The position numbers and the translations under genes were made by a program. Positions 1-7,691 of a DNA stretch of 45,384 nucleotides are shown piece after piece; position 1 is the stretch's first letter; each line of letters begins with the position of its first letter. This stretch comes from DSOT01 sp052386775 (GTDB lineage: Bacteria; Pseudomonadota; Gammaproteobacteria; Burkholderiales; SG8-41), in assembly GCA_052386775.1 (NCBI GenBank), contig JBQTJV010000013.1, positions 1-45,384 on the forward strand. The letters run 5' to 3'. The notes beneath the pieces are model-generated. The model saw only the letters and a program-made list of their open reading frames with translations, was not told the DNA's origin and did not search any database.

Positions 1-195
1 AAGCGCGGCATCGATGTGCGGTGCCTGCAACTCGAAAAAATCGAGAAAGTCAGCGGCAACAAGGTCAAGCAGGACATCGGGGTTCGCCAGGGCGTCGAGC
101 AGGAGCTGGGGAAGAAGATCGTCAAGCTTGACCTTGTTGCCGCTGACTTTCTCGATTTTTTCGAGTTGCAGGCACCGCACATCGATGCCGCGCTT
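1..195. repeat. Perfect 69-bp inverted repeat with 57-bp loop at the window edge
   Basis: Bases 1-69 are the exact reverse complement of 127-195, with 70-126 as the loop. The junction at 121-132 is the palindrome GTCAAGCTTGAC, and GTCAAG also occurs at 64-69, so the fold-back happened at a 6-base microhomology. Both arms encode the same piece of yajQ. This pattern fits a snap-back chimera or a contig-end artefact better than a biological element. Confidence 0.9.
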
Positions 196-405
196 CGCAA
201 GCTTTCCGGTGAGCACGTCCCGCAGCTGGCCGAGCTTGAACTCGTCATCCGCAAAGGCGGTCAGCTTTTTCTGCTTCTCGTCGACTTCCACGCGGGCATC
301 CGAGCCCTTGAAGTCGAAGCGGTTGCCGATTTCCTTGTTGCACTGGTCTACTGCGTTGTGGACCTCGACCTGATTCACCTCGGACACGATGTCGAAGGAT
401 GGCAT
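1..405 (-). CDS. yajQ: YajQ-family nucleotide-binding protein, 3' part scrambled at window edge
   Basis: Reading down from ATG 405-403, the protein begins MPSFDIVSEVNQVEVHNAVD and continues through FDFKGSDARVEVDE and KRGIDVRCLQLEKIEKVSG, which is the N-terminal half of YajQ (about 160 residues, reported to bind cyclic di-GMP or nucleotides in some species). An AGGAGG ribosome binding site lies 9 bases upstream. The match holds down to about base 127 (93 codons). Beyond that the minus frame stays open to the edge but no longer reads as YajQ. The proper continuation (QDIGVRQGVEQELGKKIVKL) is instead encoded on the plus strand at about 70-126, inside an inverted repeat. The gene is therefore real but its 3' half is folded back on itself, most likely an assembly or amplification chimera. 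It lies 27 bp downstream of bph in the same direction, probably in one transcript. Confidence 0.85.
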   Translation of the reverse strand, partial: MPSFDIVSEVNQVEVHNAVDQCNKEIGNRFDFKGSDARVEVDEKQKKLTAFADDEFKLGQLRDVLTGKLAKRGIDVRCLQLEKIEKVSGNKVKLDDLLPQLLLDALANPDVLLDLVAADFLDFFELQAPHIDAAL

Positions 406-432
406 TTCCCCGCGCCTCCTCTTTTTGTGTAG

Positions 433-1011
433 TTACCTTCGTGCCAATTTTACAGTAAACGAGGTGACCGGCACGCCGGTGCTGTCGTCGAATTCCGCCG
501 CCGCCTCGATGGCCGCGCGCGCGACGCTCTCCGCCGGGCGGCTATGCTCGCCGTAGGTGGAATGCATGGAGCCCATCGCGAAGTCGCCGCCGCTGCCGAA
601 GGCGTAGAACTTCGAGAACTCCTGCACCGTGCGATGCGCCGCGACCCCGAAGATGCCGCGGGCATTGATGATGAGCGCGTCCATGCGCGTCGATTCGAGC
701 ACGTCTTCCTCGCTGTGCCCGGTCACCAGGTAGTAGTCCTGCTTGAGCGCCGCGTGCAGCTTCTGCCACGTCCTGAAAATATCAAACGGCGTATCGAAGC
801 GTGCGTACGCGCGGGGGCGTCCGAAATAGTCCTGGAGTATGGTCTTGAACGTGGCGCTGCCGGTGACGCCGATGTAGCTGCCCCCGACTTTCAGGATCTT
901 GGAATGGTTGATGATGTATTCCGCGGTCTCCTTGCCGGTCCCCCATTTCGTCATGGTATCCGCCGCGATGGCGGCATACCCATTCTTCCTGACGACCGCG
1001 ATCGTAGTCAT
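433..1011 (-). CDS. bph: Betaproteobacterial proteasome homologue (BPH), Ntn-hydrolase
   Basis: This 192-residue protein of the proteasome beta-subunit/HslV fold matches my recollection of the BPH family, which forms double-ring tetradecamers in Betaproteobacteria. It starts MTTIAVVRKNGYAAIAADTM. Removal of Met exposes a catalytic Thr1, Asp17 falls in the AAD motif, and the lysine in NHSKI (about mature residue 37) fits the Lys33 role. FYAFGSGGDFAMGSM matches the SGG motif of proteasome subunits. It lacks the HslV-specific N-terminal signature, and no HslU-like ATPase is nearby, as expected for BPH. It sits 12 bp after argG and 27 bp before yajQ on the same strand, so it is probably cotranscribed with arginine genes. 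The physiological substrate is unknown. Confidence 0.85.
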   Translation of the reverse strand: MTTIAVVRKNGYAAIAADTMTKWGTGKETAEYIINHSKILKVGGSYIGVTGSATFKTILQDYFGRPRAYARFDTPFDIFRTWQKLHAALKQDYYLVTGHSEEDVLESTRMDALIINARGIFGVAAHRTVQEFSKFYAFGSGGDFAMGSMHSTYGEHSRPAESVARAAIEAAAEFDDSTGVPVTSFTVKLARR

Positions 1012-1023
1012 CTGGACCTCGCG

Positions 1024-2247
1024 TCATTTCCGCCGGTTGAGGCTGGCAGCGATGCGCATGCGCAGCGCGTTGAGGCGTATGAATCCGGCAGCGTCCGCCT
1101 GGTCGTAGGCGCCCTTGTCGTCCTCGAATGTGGCGATGGCGGGATCGTAGAGCGAATGGGTCTTCGACTCCCGGCCGACGGTCATGACGGTACCCTTGTA
1201 GAGCCTGACGCGGACCACGCCGTTGACCGGCTGCTGCGATTCGTCGATGAGCGTCTGCAGGAGCCTGCGCTCAGGACTGAACCAGTAGCCATTGTAGATC
1301 AGCCGCGCGTACCGCGGCATGAGGTCGTCCTTGAGCGCGAGCACTTCGCGGTCGAGCGTGATCGACTCCATCGCGCGGCGCGCCTTGAGCATGATGGTGC
1401 CGCCGGGCGTTTCGTAGCAGCCGCGCGATTTCATGCCGACGTAGCGGTTTTCCACGAGATCGAGGCGGCCGACGCCGTGTTTTCCCCCGAGCTGGTTCAG
1501 CGTGGCGAGCACCTGCGCCGGGCTCATCTTGCGGCCATTGACAGCGACGATATCGCCCCTGGCATAGGTCAGCTCGATGTACTCGGGCCGGTTCGGCGCC
1601 TTTTCGGGCGACACGGTGATGCGCCACATCGATTCTTCCGGCTCGTAGCGCGGGTCCTCCAATATGCCGCCTTCATAGGAGATATGCAGCAGGTTGGCAT
1701 CCATGGAGTAGGGCGCCGCGCCTTTTTTCTTCTTGTAGTCCACCGGGATGCGATGCCGCTTGGCGTAGTCCAGCAGTTTCTCGCGGGACGTGAGATCCCA
1801 TTCCCGCCACGGTGCGATGATCCTCACGTCCGGCATGAGCGCGTAAGCGCCGAGCTCGAAACGCACCTGGTCGTTGCCCTTGCCGGTCGCCCCGTGCGAT
1901 ATCGCATCAGCGCCGGTCTTGCGGGCGATTTCCACCATGTGCTTGGCGATCAGCGGGCGCGCGATCGACGTGCCGAGGAGATATTCGCCCTCGTACAGCG
2001 CATTGGCGCGGAACATGGGGAACACGAAGTCGCGCACGAATTCCTAGCGCAGGTCTTCGATGAAGATCCGCTTTACCCCGAGCGCCTTCGCCTTCTTGCG
2101 GGCCGGCCCCAGCTCCTCGCCCTGACCGATGTCCGCGGTAAAGGCGATGACTTCGCAGTCATAGACCTCTTGCAACCACTTGAGGATGACGGAGGTATCG
2201 AGGCCTCCCGAATAAGCGAGCACTACCTTCTTGATTTTTTTGCGCAT
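1024..2247 (-). pseudogene. argG: Argininosuccinate synthase interrupted by an in-frame amber codon
   Basis: Two adjacent segments in the same frame make up one complete ArgG of about 407 codons, which joins citrulline and aspartate using ATP in arginine synthesis. The first (ATG at 2247) carries the PP-loop AYSGGLDTSV and ends IFIEDLR at a TAG (2044-2046). The second resumes with EFVRDFVFPMFRANALYEGE, then GTSIARPLIAK and SHGATGKGNDQVRFE. The family normally reads DLREEFVRDF here, so one base turned a GAG Glu codon into TAG. Everything else is intact and well conserved, suggesting a very recent mutation or a sequencing error. TAG is a genuine stop elsewhere in the window (argF, rpsT), so general recoding is unlikely. 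The gene follows argF by 97 bp and precedes bph. Confidence 0.88.
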
Positions 2248-2346
2248 GTGCCTTGGTTAAACACCTGTTGGAAAGCGCCCGCTGCAGGTCCCGCAGGATC
2301 GCATGATGCGGGTCGCCAGTTACCGTACGGACCGGCGCCGGCTAGT

Positions 2347-3288
2347 CTAGACGGACCATAATTCGCCCTGGGTCTTGATCCGCCCCAGCAGCAGGTATTC
2401 CATCAGCGCCTTCTGGGTGTGCATGCGGTTTTCGGCCTCGTCCCACACCACGCTCTGCGGGCCGTCTATCACGTCCGCCTCGACTTCCTCTCCGCGGTGC
2501 GCCGGCAGGCAATGCATGAAAAGCGCATCTTTTCTTGCTGCGCGCATCATCTCGATGTCCACGCGCCAGTCCTCGAAGTCGCGCTTGCGTTCGGCGTCCT
2601 CGGCCTCCATGCCCATGCTCGTCCACACATCCGTGGTGATGAGATCGGCATCCTTCACCGCGTCCATCGGATCGGAGAACTCTTCGTAGTGATCCGTGCC
2701 GTAGAGGCCTGCGCGCTCGGGCTCCACTTCGTAGCCCGGCGGCGTCGATACGTGAACGTTGAAATCGAATACCTCGCCGGCCTGCAGCCAGGTGTTGCAC
2801 ACGTTGTTCGAGTCCCCGATCCAGGCCACCGTTTTGCCCACGATGCTGCCGCGGTGCTCGACGTAGGTGTAGATGTCGCCCAGGATCTGGCACGGGTGAT
2901 ATTCATTGGTCAGCCCGTTGATCACCGGCACCCGGGAGTACTCCGCGAAGCGCTCGATGATCGTCTGCTCGAAGGTGCGGATCATCACGACGTCGACCAT
3001 GCGCGTGATCACCCGCGCGACGTCCTCGATGGCTTCGCCGCGGCCCATTTGCGTATCGCGCGTCATGAGGGTGATCACCGAACCGCCCAACTGATGCATC
3101 CCGGCCTCGAACGACACGCGGGTGCGGGTAGAGTGTTTCTCGAAAACCATCGCCAGCGTCCGGTCGTGCAGCGGGCGGTACGGCACGTAGCGCTTGAACA
3201 TGTCCTTGATCCAGCGCGTGCGCTGGAACAGGTAGTCGTATTCGTCGCGCGAAAAATCGTTGAACTGCAGATAATGACGTACGGCCAT
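2347..3288 (-). CDS. argF: Ornithine carbamoyltransferase
   Basis: This 313-residue transferase makes citrulline from ornithine and carbamoyl phosphate in the cytoplasm. It carries the carbamoyl-phosphate motif STRTR (residues 53-57), NEYHPCQ near residue 130 and the ornithine/catalytic motif MHCLPAHRGEEV near residue 265. Its length is normal for the anabolic enzyme. It starts 27 bp after argD ends and is followed by argG, so argD-argF-argG form an arginine operon. The stop codon is TAG. Confidence 0.95.
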   Translation of the reverse strand: MAVRHYLQFNDFSRDEYDYLFQRTRWIKDMFKRYVPYRPLHDRTLAMVFEKHSTRTRVSFEAGMHQLGGSVITLMTRDTQMGRGEAIEDVARVITRMVDVVMIRTFEQTIIERFAEYSRVPVINGLTNEYHPCQILGDIYTYVEHRGSIVGKTVAWIGDSNNVCNTWLQAGEVFDFNVHVSTPPGYEVEPERAGLYGTDHYEEFSDPMDAVKDADLITTDVWTSMGMEAEDAERKRDFEDWRVDIEMMRAARKDALFMHCLPAHRGEEVEADVIDGPQSVVWDEAENRMHTQKALMEYLLLGRIKTQGELWSV

Positions 3289-3315
3289 GGCGTGGGCGCG
3301 GGGACAACCCGCAGG

Positions 3316-4521
3316 TCAGGCGGACTGCGCCACGGGATGCGGCGCGCTCTGGCGAGCGAGAAAGTCCGCGACCAGCGGCACCAGCGTAGCGACCACCATC
3401 TCGCACTGCTCCTGCGTGAAGTTGAGCGGGGGCAGCAGCCGGATCACGTTGTCCGCGGTTACGTTGATGAGCAGGCCGGCATCGAGCGCCTGCTGGACCA
3501 GTTCGCCGCACGGATGCGCGAGTTCGATTCCGATCATGAGTCCCTGGCCGCGTATGTCGACCACGCCGGGCTGGCCGGCAAGACGTGAACGAAAGCGCTC
3601 GCGCAATACATCGCCCAGGGTCACGGCATTCTGCATCAGGCCTTCTTCTTCGATGACGGCGAGCGTTTCGATCGCGGCCGCGCAGGCGAACGGGTTGCCA
3701 CCAAAGGTCGAACCGTGGCTCCCGGGCTTGAACAGCCTGGCCGCCGCACCGCTCGCGAGGCAGGCACCGATCGGTATGCCGTTGCCGAGCCCCTTGGCGA
3801 GCGTCATGATGTCGGGCGGGACGCCGGACTGCTGGAACGCGAACCAGGTCCCGGTGCGCCCCATGCCGCTTTGGACTTCGTCCAGGATCAGCAGCCAGCC
3901 GCGCTCGTCGCAGATCTGACGCAGGCCTTTCAGATAATCGGCATGGCAGACGTTGATGCCGCCTTCGCCCTGTATCAATTCGACCATGATCGCGACGACG
4001 CTCCGGTTGCCGTCTGCGACACGCCGCACCGCCTCCAGATCGTCAAAGGGCACCCGCACGAAACCGGACACGAGCGGCTCGAAGCCGGCCTGCACTTTGC
4101 GGCTGCCCGTCGCAGACAGCGTGGCGATGGTGCGACCGTGGAAAGCTTTTTCCATGACCACGATCGCCGGCGCCTCGATGTTCTTCTGGTGCCCGTAGTA
4201 GCGGGCGAGCTTGATCGCAGCTTCGTTGGCCTCGCATCCCGAGTTGCAGAAAAAGACGGACTCCATGCCGGAAATCCGGGCAAGCCGGTCGGCCAGCCGT
4301 TCCTGCAGCGTGATCTCGTAGAGATTGGAGGTGTGGACCAGCTTGCCGAGCTGTTCGCGCAGCGCCGCGGTGAATCGCGGGTGGCTGTGGCCGAGACCGC
4401 ATACTGCGATTCCGGCCAGCGCATCGAGATAACGTTTTCCGTTCGTATCCCACACCCAGGCGCCCTCACCGCGCTCGAAAGCGACCGGAAGCCTGGCATA
4501 GGTATTCATCAGGTGCGACAT
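3316..4521 (-). CDS. argD: Acetylornithine aminotransferase (class III, PLP-dependent)
   Basis: This protein of about 401 residues transaminates N-acetylglutamate semialdehyde to N-acetylornithine and may also serve lysine synthesis. Visible motifs are FFCNSGCEANEAAIKLAR, the PLP-binding acid in LILDEVQSGMGRTG, the Schiff-base lysine in TLAKGLGNGIPIGA and the phosphate-contact STFGGNPFACAAA. A longer frame begins at a TTG (4539). I prefer ATG 4521 (MSHLMNTYARLPV) because GAAGGG sits about 10 bases upstream and the family starts there. It is the first gene of argD-argF-argG-bph-yajQ. Confidence 0.93.
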   Translation of the reverse strand: MSHLMNTYARLPVAFERGEGAWVWDTNGKRYLDALAGIAVCGLGHSHPRFTAALREQLGKLVHTSNLYEITLQERLADRLARISGMESVFFCNSGCEANEAAIKLARYYGHQKNIEAPAIVVMEKAFHGRTIATLSATGSRKVQAGFEPLVSGFVRVPFDDLEAVRRVADGNRSVVAIMVELIQGEGGINVCHADYLKGLRQICDERGWLLILDEVQSGMGRTGTWFAFQQSGVPPDIMTLAKGLGNGIPIGACLASGAAARLFKPGSHGSTFGGNPFACAAAIETLAVIEEEGLMQNAVTLGDVLRERFRSRLAGQPGVVDIRGQGLMIGIELAHPCGELVQQALDAGLLINVTADNVIRLLPPLNFTQEQCEMVVATLVPLVADFLARQSAPHPVAQSA

Positions 4522-4546
4522 GGCCGGACGACCCTTCAAAATGCAA

Positions 4547-4569
4547 CACGGCGGCCTCGAGCCGCCGTG
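4547..4569 (-). terminator. Perfect 9-bp GC hairpin between rpsT and argD
   Basis: CACGGCGGC and GCCGCCGTG pair perfectly around the loop CTCGA. In the rpsT-to-argD direction the stem is followed by TTGCATTTTG, a weak T tract. It lies 120 bp after the rpsT stop and 25 bp before the argD ATG, so it could end rpsT transcription or attenuate read-through into the arginine operon. Confidence 0.5.
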
Positions 4570-4689
4570 AATCCATGATGTATTTTGAGCTTACCGTCGC
4601 TTGCCGTGCAAGCGATATTTTGGCGGCCTGACGGTGTGGTTTACGGCGCCGTCAGCACGCTGTCATGCGCGAAGAACCGGCGGTCCCGC

Positions 4690-4953
4690 CTACGACATGG
4701 CCCGGATCGCCGCCGCGAGCCGGCTCTTGTGGCGCGCCGCCTTGTTCTTGTGGATGATGTTCTTGTCGGCGATGGAATCGATCACGCTCGAAGCGCGCTG
4801 CAACACACTACCCGCGGCAGCCTTGTCGCCCGCTTCGATCGCCTTCTTGACGTCCTTCACCGCGCTGCGCAACTCGGAGCGCAGGCTGGCGTTGTGCTGA
4901 CGCTGTTTCTCACTCTGGCGCGCGCGCTTTCTGGCTGATGCGATATTGGCCAT
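4690..4953 (-). CDS. rpsT: 30S ribosomal protein S20
   Basis: This 87-residue basic protein starts MANIASARKRARQSEKQRQH and ends KSRLAAAIRAMS, the usual S20 sequence and length. S20 binds 16S rRNA early in 30S assembly. A long open frame extends upstream, but that part is out of family. The ATG at 4953 has GGAG close upstream and a clear promoter at 4993-5021. The gene diverges from murJ, a common betaproteobacterial arrangement. Confidence 0.96.
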   Translation of the reverse strand: MANIASARKRARQSEKQRQHNASLRSELRSAVKDVKKAIEAGDKAAAGSVLQRASSVIDSIADKNIIHKNKAARHKSRLAAAIRAMS

Positions 4954-4992
4954 GTAAACTCCGCTAATCGGGGGGATGCGAAAAAGGGCGCT

Positions 4993-5021
4993 ATGATACG
5001 GATGTTTCAGGGGTTTTGCAA
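4993..5021 (-). promoter_or_regulatory. Sigma-70-type promoter for rpsT
   Basis: On the minus strand TTGCAA (5021-5016) and TATCAT (4998-4993) are separated by exactly 17 bases. Transcription would start about 35 bases before the S20 start codon. The elements match 4/6 and 5/6 of the consensus. Confidence 0.65.
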
Positions 5022-5136
5022 CACGCACCGAGCGTGGGGCAGAGCTCATCTCACCGGGATGCGGCAGCGCAGGCGCGCACGCAGCCGACGTTGTTGGCCG
5101 ACCAGGTTCAGGGCACGGTGCGGAGGCTGCTGAAGG

Positions 5137-6669
5137 ATGAATTTGCTGAGGGCCCTGGCCGAGGTGAGCAGCATGACGCTCATCTCCCGCATCCTGGGCT
5201 TCGTCCGCGACGTGGTGATTGCCCGCCTGTTTGGAGCGGGGCTCGCGACCGACGCGTTCTTCGTGGCATTCCGGATCCCGAATCTGCTGCGCCGGCTGTT
5301 CGCCGAAGGCGCATTCTCGCAGGCCTTCGTGCCGATTCTCGCGGAATACAAGAACCGGCGCGGCGATGCCGATACGCATCTGCTGGTGGATCACATCGCT
5401 GCGGCGCTGGGCCTCGCCCTGTTTGCCGTCACGCTGATCGGTGTGCTGGCGGCCCCTCTCATCATCTACTTGAGCGCACCGGGTTTCGCGGCGACTCCCG
5501 AGAAGTTCGAGCTTACGGTCAGCCTGCTGCGCATCACGTTCCCTTACATACTGTTCATCTCGCTCGTTGCCTTCGCCGGCGGCATTCTCAACACCTACGG
5601 CCGCTTTTCCGTTCCGGCGTTCACGCCGGTGCTGCTCAACCTTTCGTTCATCGGGTTTGCCCTGTGGGCCGCGCCGCATTTCGATCCTCCGGTGACAGCG
5701 CTCGCATGGGCGGTATTTTCCGGCGGCGTGCTGCAACTGCTGTTTCAACTGCCGTTTCTCGCGCGCCTGCGCATCTTCCCGCGGTTCCGTTTGAACCTGC
5801 GACACGAGGGTGTCCGGCGGGTGGCGCGCCAGATGCTACCCGCCCTGTTCGGCGTGTCGGTCGGGCAGATCAGCCTGCTGATCAACACCATCTTTGCATC
5901 GTTTCTCGTGACGGGCAGCGTCTCGTGGCTGTATTACGCAGACCGGCTGATGGAATTCCCGACAGGCATGCTGGGTGTTGCGCTCGGCACCATACTGCTG
6001 CCCAGTCTCTCGAAGCATTATGCCGAACGCTCCGCCCATGAATACTCGGCATTGCTCGATTGGGGGCTGCGATTGACGCTGCTGCTCGCCCTTCCTTCCG
6101 CTGCGGCGCTGGCGCTGCTTGCCGTGCCCCTTACCGCGACCCTGTTCCATTACGGCGCTTTTTCGGTGGATGACGTATTCGCGACCCGCGCCGCGGTCAT
6201 GGCCTACAGCGCGGGGCTGGTCGGACTGATCCTGGTCAAGGTGCTGGCCCCGGGCTTCTATGCACAGCAGGACATCAGGACACCCGTCAGGATTGCTGTT
6301 GTAACGCTGACTGCGACCCAGATCATGAACCTTGTCTTCATCTGGCCGCTCCAGCACGTCGGGCTGGCGCTCGCTATCGGGCTCGGCGCCTGCCTCAACG
6401 CCACGCTGCTGTATCGGGCGCTGCGCCGGCGCGGCATCTATACCCCGCAGGCCGGTTGGCCGATGTTCCTGCTCAAGGTGACGGTCGCGGTCTGTGCGAT
6501 GGCGGCGGTGTTGTGGCTGACGAGCGGCGCGCCGGGCGAATGGCTTCATGCAGGCGGGTCGGAGCGCGCCGCGAGGCTCGCCGTGGTGATCACGGCCGGC
6601 GGGGGGAGTTATGTTGCAGTACTTTGGCTGGTAGGTTTCAGACCGAGCGACTTCATCAAGCGCATCTGA
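5137..6669 (+). CDS. murJ: Lipid II flippase MurJ
   Basis: This 510-residue polytopic inner-membrane protein of the MOP superfamily moves lipid-linked peptidoglycan precursor across the membrane. The start MNLLRALAEVSSMTLISRILGFVRDVVIARLFG and the segment FRIPNLLRRLFAEGAFSQAFVP are hallmarks of MurJ. About 14 hydrophobic segments can be counted, including FPYILFISLVAFAGGILN and FPTGMLGVALGTILLPSLS. The start codon has only a weak ribosome site (GGAGG at about 13 bases). The gene ends at a large palindrome (6669-6720) that separates it from the ABC transporter genes. Confidence 0.95.
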   Translation: MNLLRALAEVSSMTLISRILGFVRDVVIARLFGAGLATDAFFVAFRIPNLLRRLFAEGAFSQAFVPILAEYKNRRGDADTHLLVDHIAAALGLALFAVTLIGVLAAPLIIYLSAPGFAATPEKFELTVSLLRITFPYILFISLVAFAGGILNTYGRFSVPAFTPVLLNLSFIGFALWAAPHFDPPVTALAWAVFSGGVLQLLFQLPFLARLRIFPRFRLNLRHEGVRRVARQMLPALFGVSVGQISLLINTIFASFLVTGSVSWLYYADRLMEFPTGMLGVALGTILLPSLSKHYAERSAHEYSALLDWGLRLTLLLALPSAAALALLAVPLTATLFHYGAFSVDDVFATRAAVMAYSAGLVGLILVKVLAPGFYAQQDIRTPVRIAVVTLTATQIMNLVFIWPLQHVGLALAIGLGACLNATLLYRALRRRGIYTPQAGWPMFLLKVTVAVCAMAAVLWLTSGAPGEWLHAGGSERAARLAVVITAGGGSYVAVLWLVGFRPSDFIKRI

Positions 6670-6720
6670 CGCTGACACCGCTATTCAATTTATCAATTGA
6701 ATAATTGCGCGTGTCAGCGT
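6669..6720. terminator. Nested palindrome after murJ
   Basis: An outer perfect 10-bp pair (6669-6678 with 6711-6720, ACGCTGACAC/GTGTCAGCGT) encloses an inner perfect 9-bp pair (6682-6690 with 6695-6703, TATTCAATT/AATTGAATA) around a 4-base loop, with CGC/GCG between them and a small bulge. It begins at the murJ stop codon. It is probably a bidirectional terminator, although the following T tract (TTCTTA) is weak. An operator is also possible. Confidence 0.5.
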
Positions 6721-6730
6721 TCTTACGCAT

Positions 6731-6791
6731 GTCACATGATGTGTGCTACGGTAAGACGCGCCCGCGTCTTACCGTGATGCTGGCATGTGAC
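6731..6791. promoter_or_regulatory. Palindromic element just upstream of the ABC importer operon
   Basis: A perfect 13-bp inverted repeat (6748-6760 and 6763-6775, ACGGTAAGACGCG/CGCGTCTTACCGT) is flanked by an outer perfect 8-bp pair (GTCACATG 6731-6738, CATGTGAC 6784-6791). It ends 17-33 bases before the start codon of the binding protein. The DNA could be a dimeric regulator site, or the RNA could form a stem that controls expression of the operon. No T tract follows, so a simple terminator is less likely. Confidence 0.5.
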
Positions 6792-6808
6792 CTGCCGAAG
6801 GAAAAATC

Positions 6809-7654
6809 GTGTTCAAGCGTTCTCTGCTGCTGCTGTGCTGCATGTTCATGGCCTCGACCGTTTTCGCGCAGGCCATCCTGAAAGTCTCCGCCATTCCCGA
6901 TGAGTCGCCCACCGAGTTGCAGCGCAAGTTCTCGAAAGTGGCGGCATACCTCGAGAAGGAAGTGGGCCTGAAGGTGGAATACACCGCGGTCACCGACTAT
7001 GCCGCCGTGGTGGAGGCGCTGGCGGCGAAAAAAGTGGATCTCGCCTGGCTCGGCGGATTCACTTTCGTGCAGGCGCGGCTGCGGACCGGTAACGCGATCC
7101 CTATCGTGCAGCGTGCGGAAGACGAGAAGTTCACCAGCAAGTTCATCGCCAATGCCGCGAGCGGCATCAAGGGGCTCGCGGACCTCAAGGGCAGGAATTT
7201 CACCTTCGGGTCGGTGTCGTCGACTTCCGGTCATCTCATGCCGCGCCATTTCCTGCTCGAGCAGAAGATCAACCCCGAAAAAGACTTCAGGCGCGTTGCC
7301 TACTCGGGGGCCCATGACGCGACGGCTCTCCAGGTCGAGTCCGGGAAAGTCGATGCCGGCGTGTTGAATGCATCGGTATGGGACAAGCTGGTGCAGGAGA
7401 AGAAAGTCGATCTCAAGAAGGTAATCGTGATCTGGACCACGCCGCCGTATTACGACTACAACTGGACGGTGCGCGGCGACCTCGAACCGGCACTGGTCAG
7501 GAAGCTGACCGACGCGTTCCTCAAGCTGGATCCACAGAACCCCGCGCACAAGGCGTTGCTGGATCTGCAGCGGGCGAGCAAGTTCATCCCGACCCGGCCC
7601 GAGAACTACAAGGGTATCGAGGCGGCGGCGCGTTCGGCCGGCCTGCTCAAGTAG
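6809..7654 (+). CDS. PhnD-family periplasmic oxyanion-binding protein, putative selenate type
   Basis: This 281-residue protein has a signal peptide (MFKRSLLLLCCMFMASTVFA, cut near residue 20) and a PhnD/PBP type 2 fold. LKVSAIPDESPTELQRK, VTDYAAVVEALAAKKVDLAWLGGFTF and FGSVSSTSGHLMPRHFLL fit the phosphate/phosphonate-binding family. Of the variants I know, it most resembles the one called putative selenate ABC transporter binding protein, and cysB/cysI next door fits that because selenate and sulfate share assimilation enzymes. The ligand is not proven. Phosphonate or phosphite remain alternatives, but no phn lyase or ptx genes are nearby. It is the first gene of a four-gene importer operon. 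Confidence 0.8.
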   Translation: MFKRSLLLLCCMFMASTVFAQAILKVSAIPDESPTELQRKFSKVAAYLEKEVGLKVEYTAVTDYAAVVEALAAKKVDLAWLGGFTFVQARLRTGNAIPIVQRAEDEKFTSKFIANAASGIKGLADLKGRNFTFGSVSSTSGHLMPRHFLLEQKINPEKDFRRVAYSGAHDATALQVESGKVDAGVLNASVWDKLVQEKKVDLKKVIVIWTTPPYYDYNWTVRGDLEPALVRKLTDAFLKLDPQNPAHKALLDLQRASKFIPTRPENYKGIEAAARSAGLLK

Positions 7655-7691
7655 GCGTTTTTTCCCGACCCACATCCAGGACTGATCTGCC

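Noticed and set aside
16..432. Plus-strand open frame of 138 codons at the left edge.
   Set aside because: It begins with true YajQ sequence but then runs antisense through the inverted repeat, so it is a product of the fold-back and not a separate gene.
2044..2046. Programmed read-through or an alternative genetic code at the argG TAG.
   Set aside because: TAG ends argF and rpsT normally in this window and no recoding signal is visible, so a point mutation or error is simpler.
544..2361. A 605-codon open frame on the plus strand opposite bph and argG.
   Set aside because: It is the antisense shadow of high-GC genes with clear families. It has Arg/Ala/His-rich composition and no recognisable domain.
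4690..5805. A 371-codon protein on the minus strand containing S20.
   Set aside because: Only the last 87 codons are S20. The upstream part is the antisense of murJ and the promoter region.
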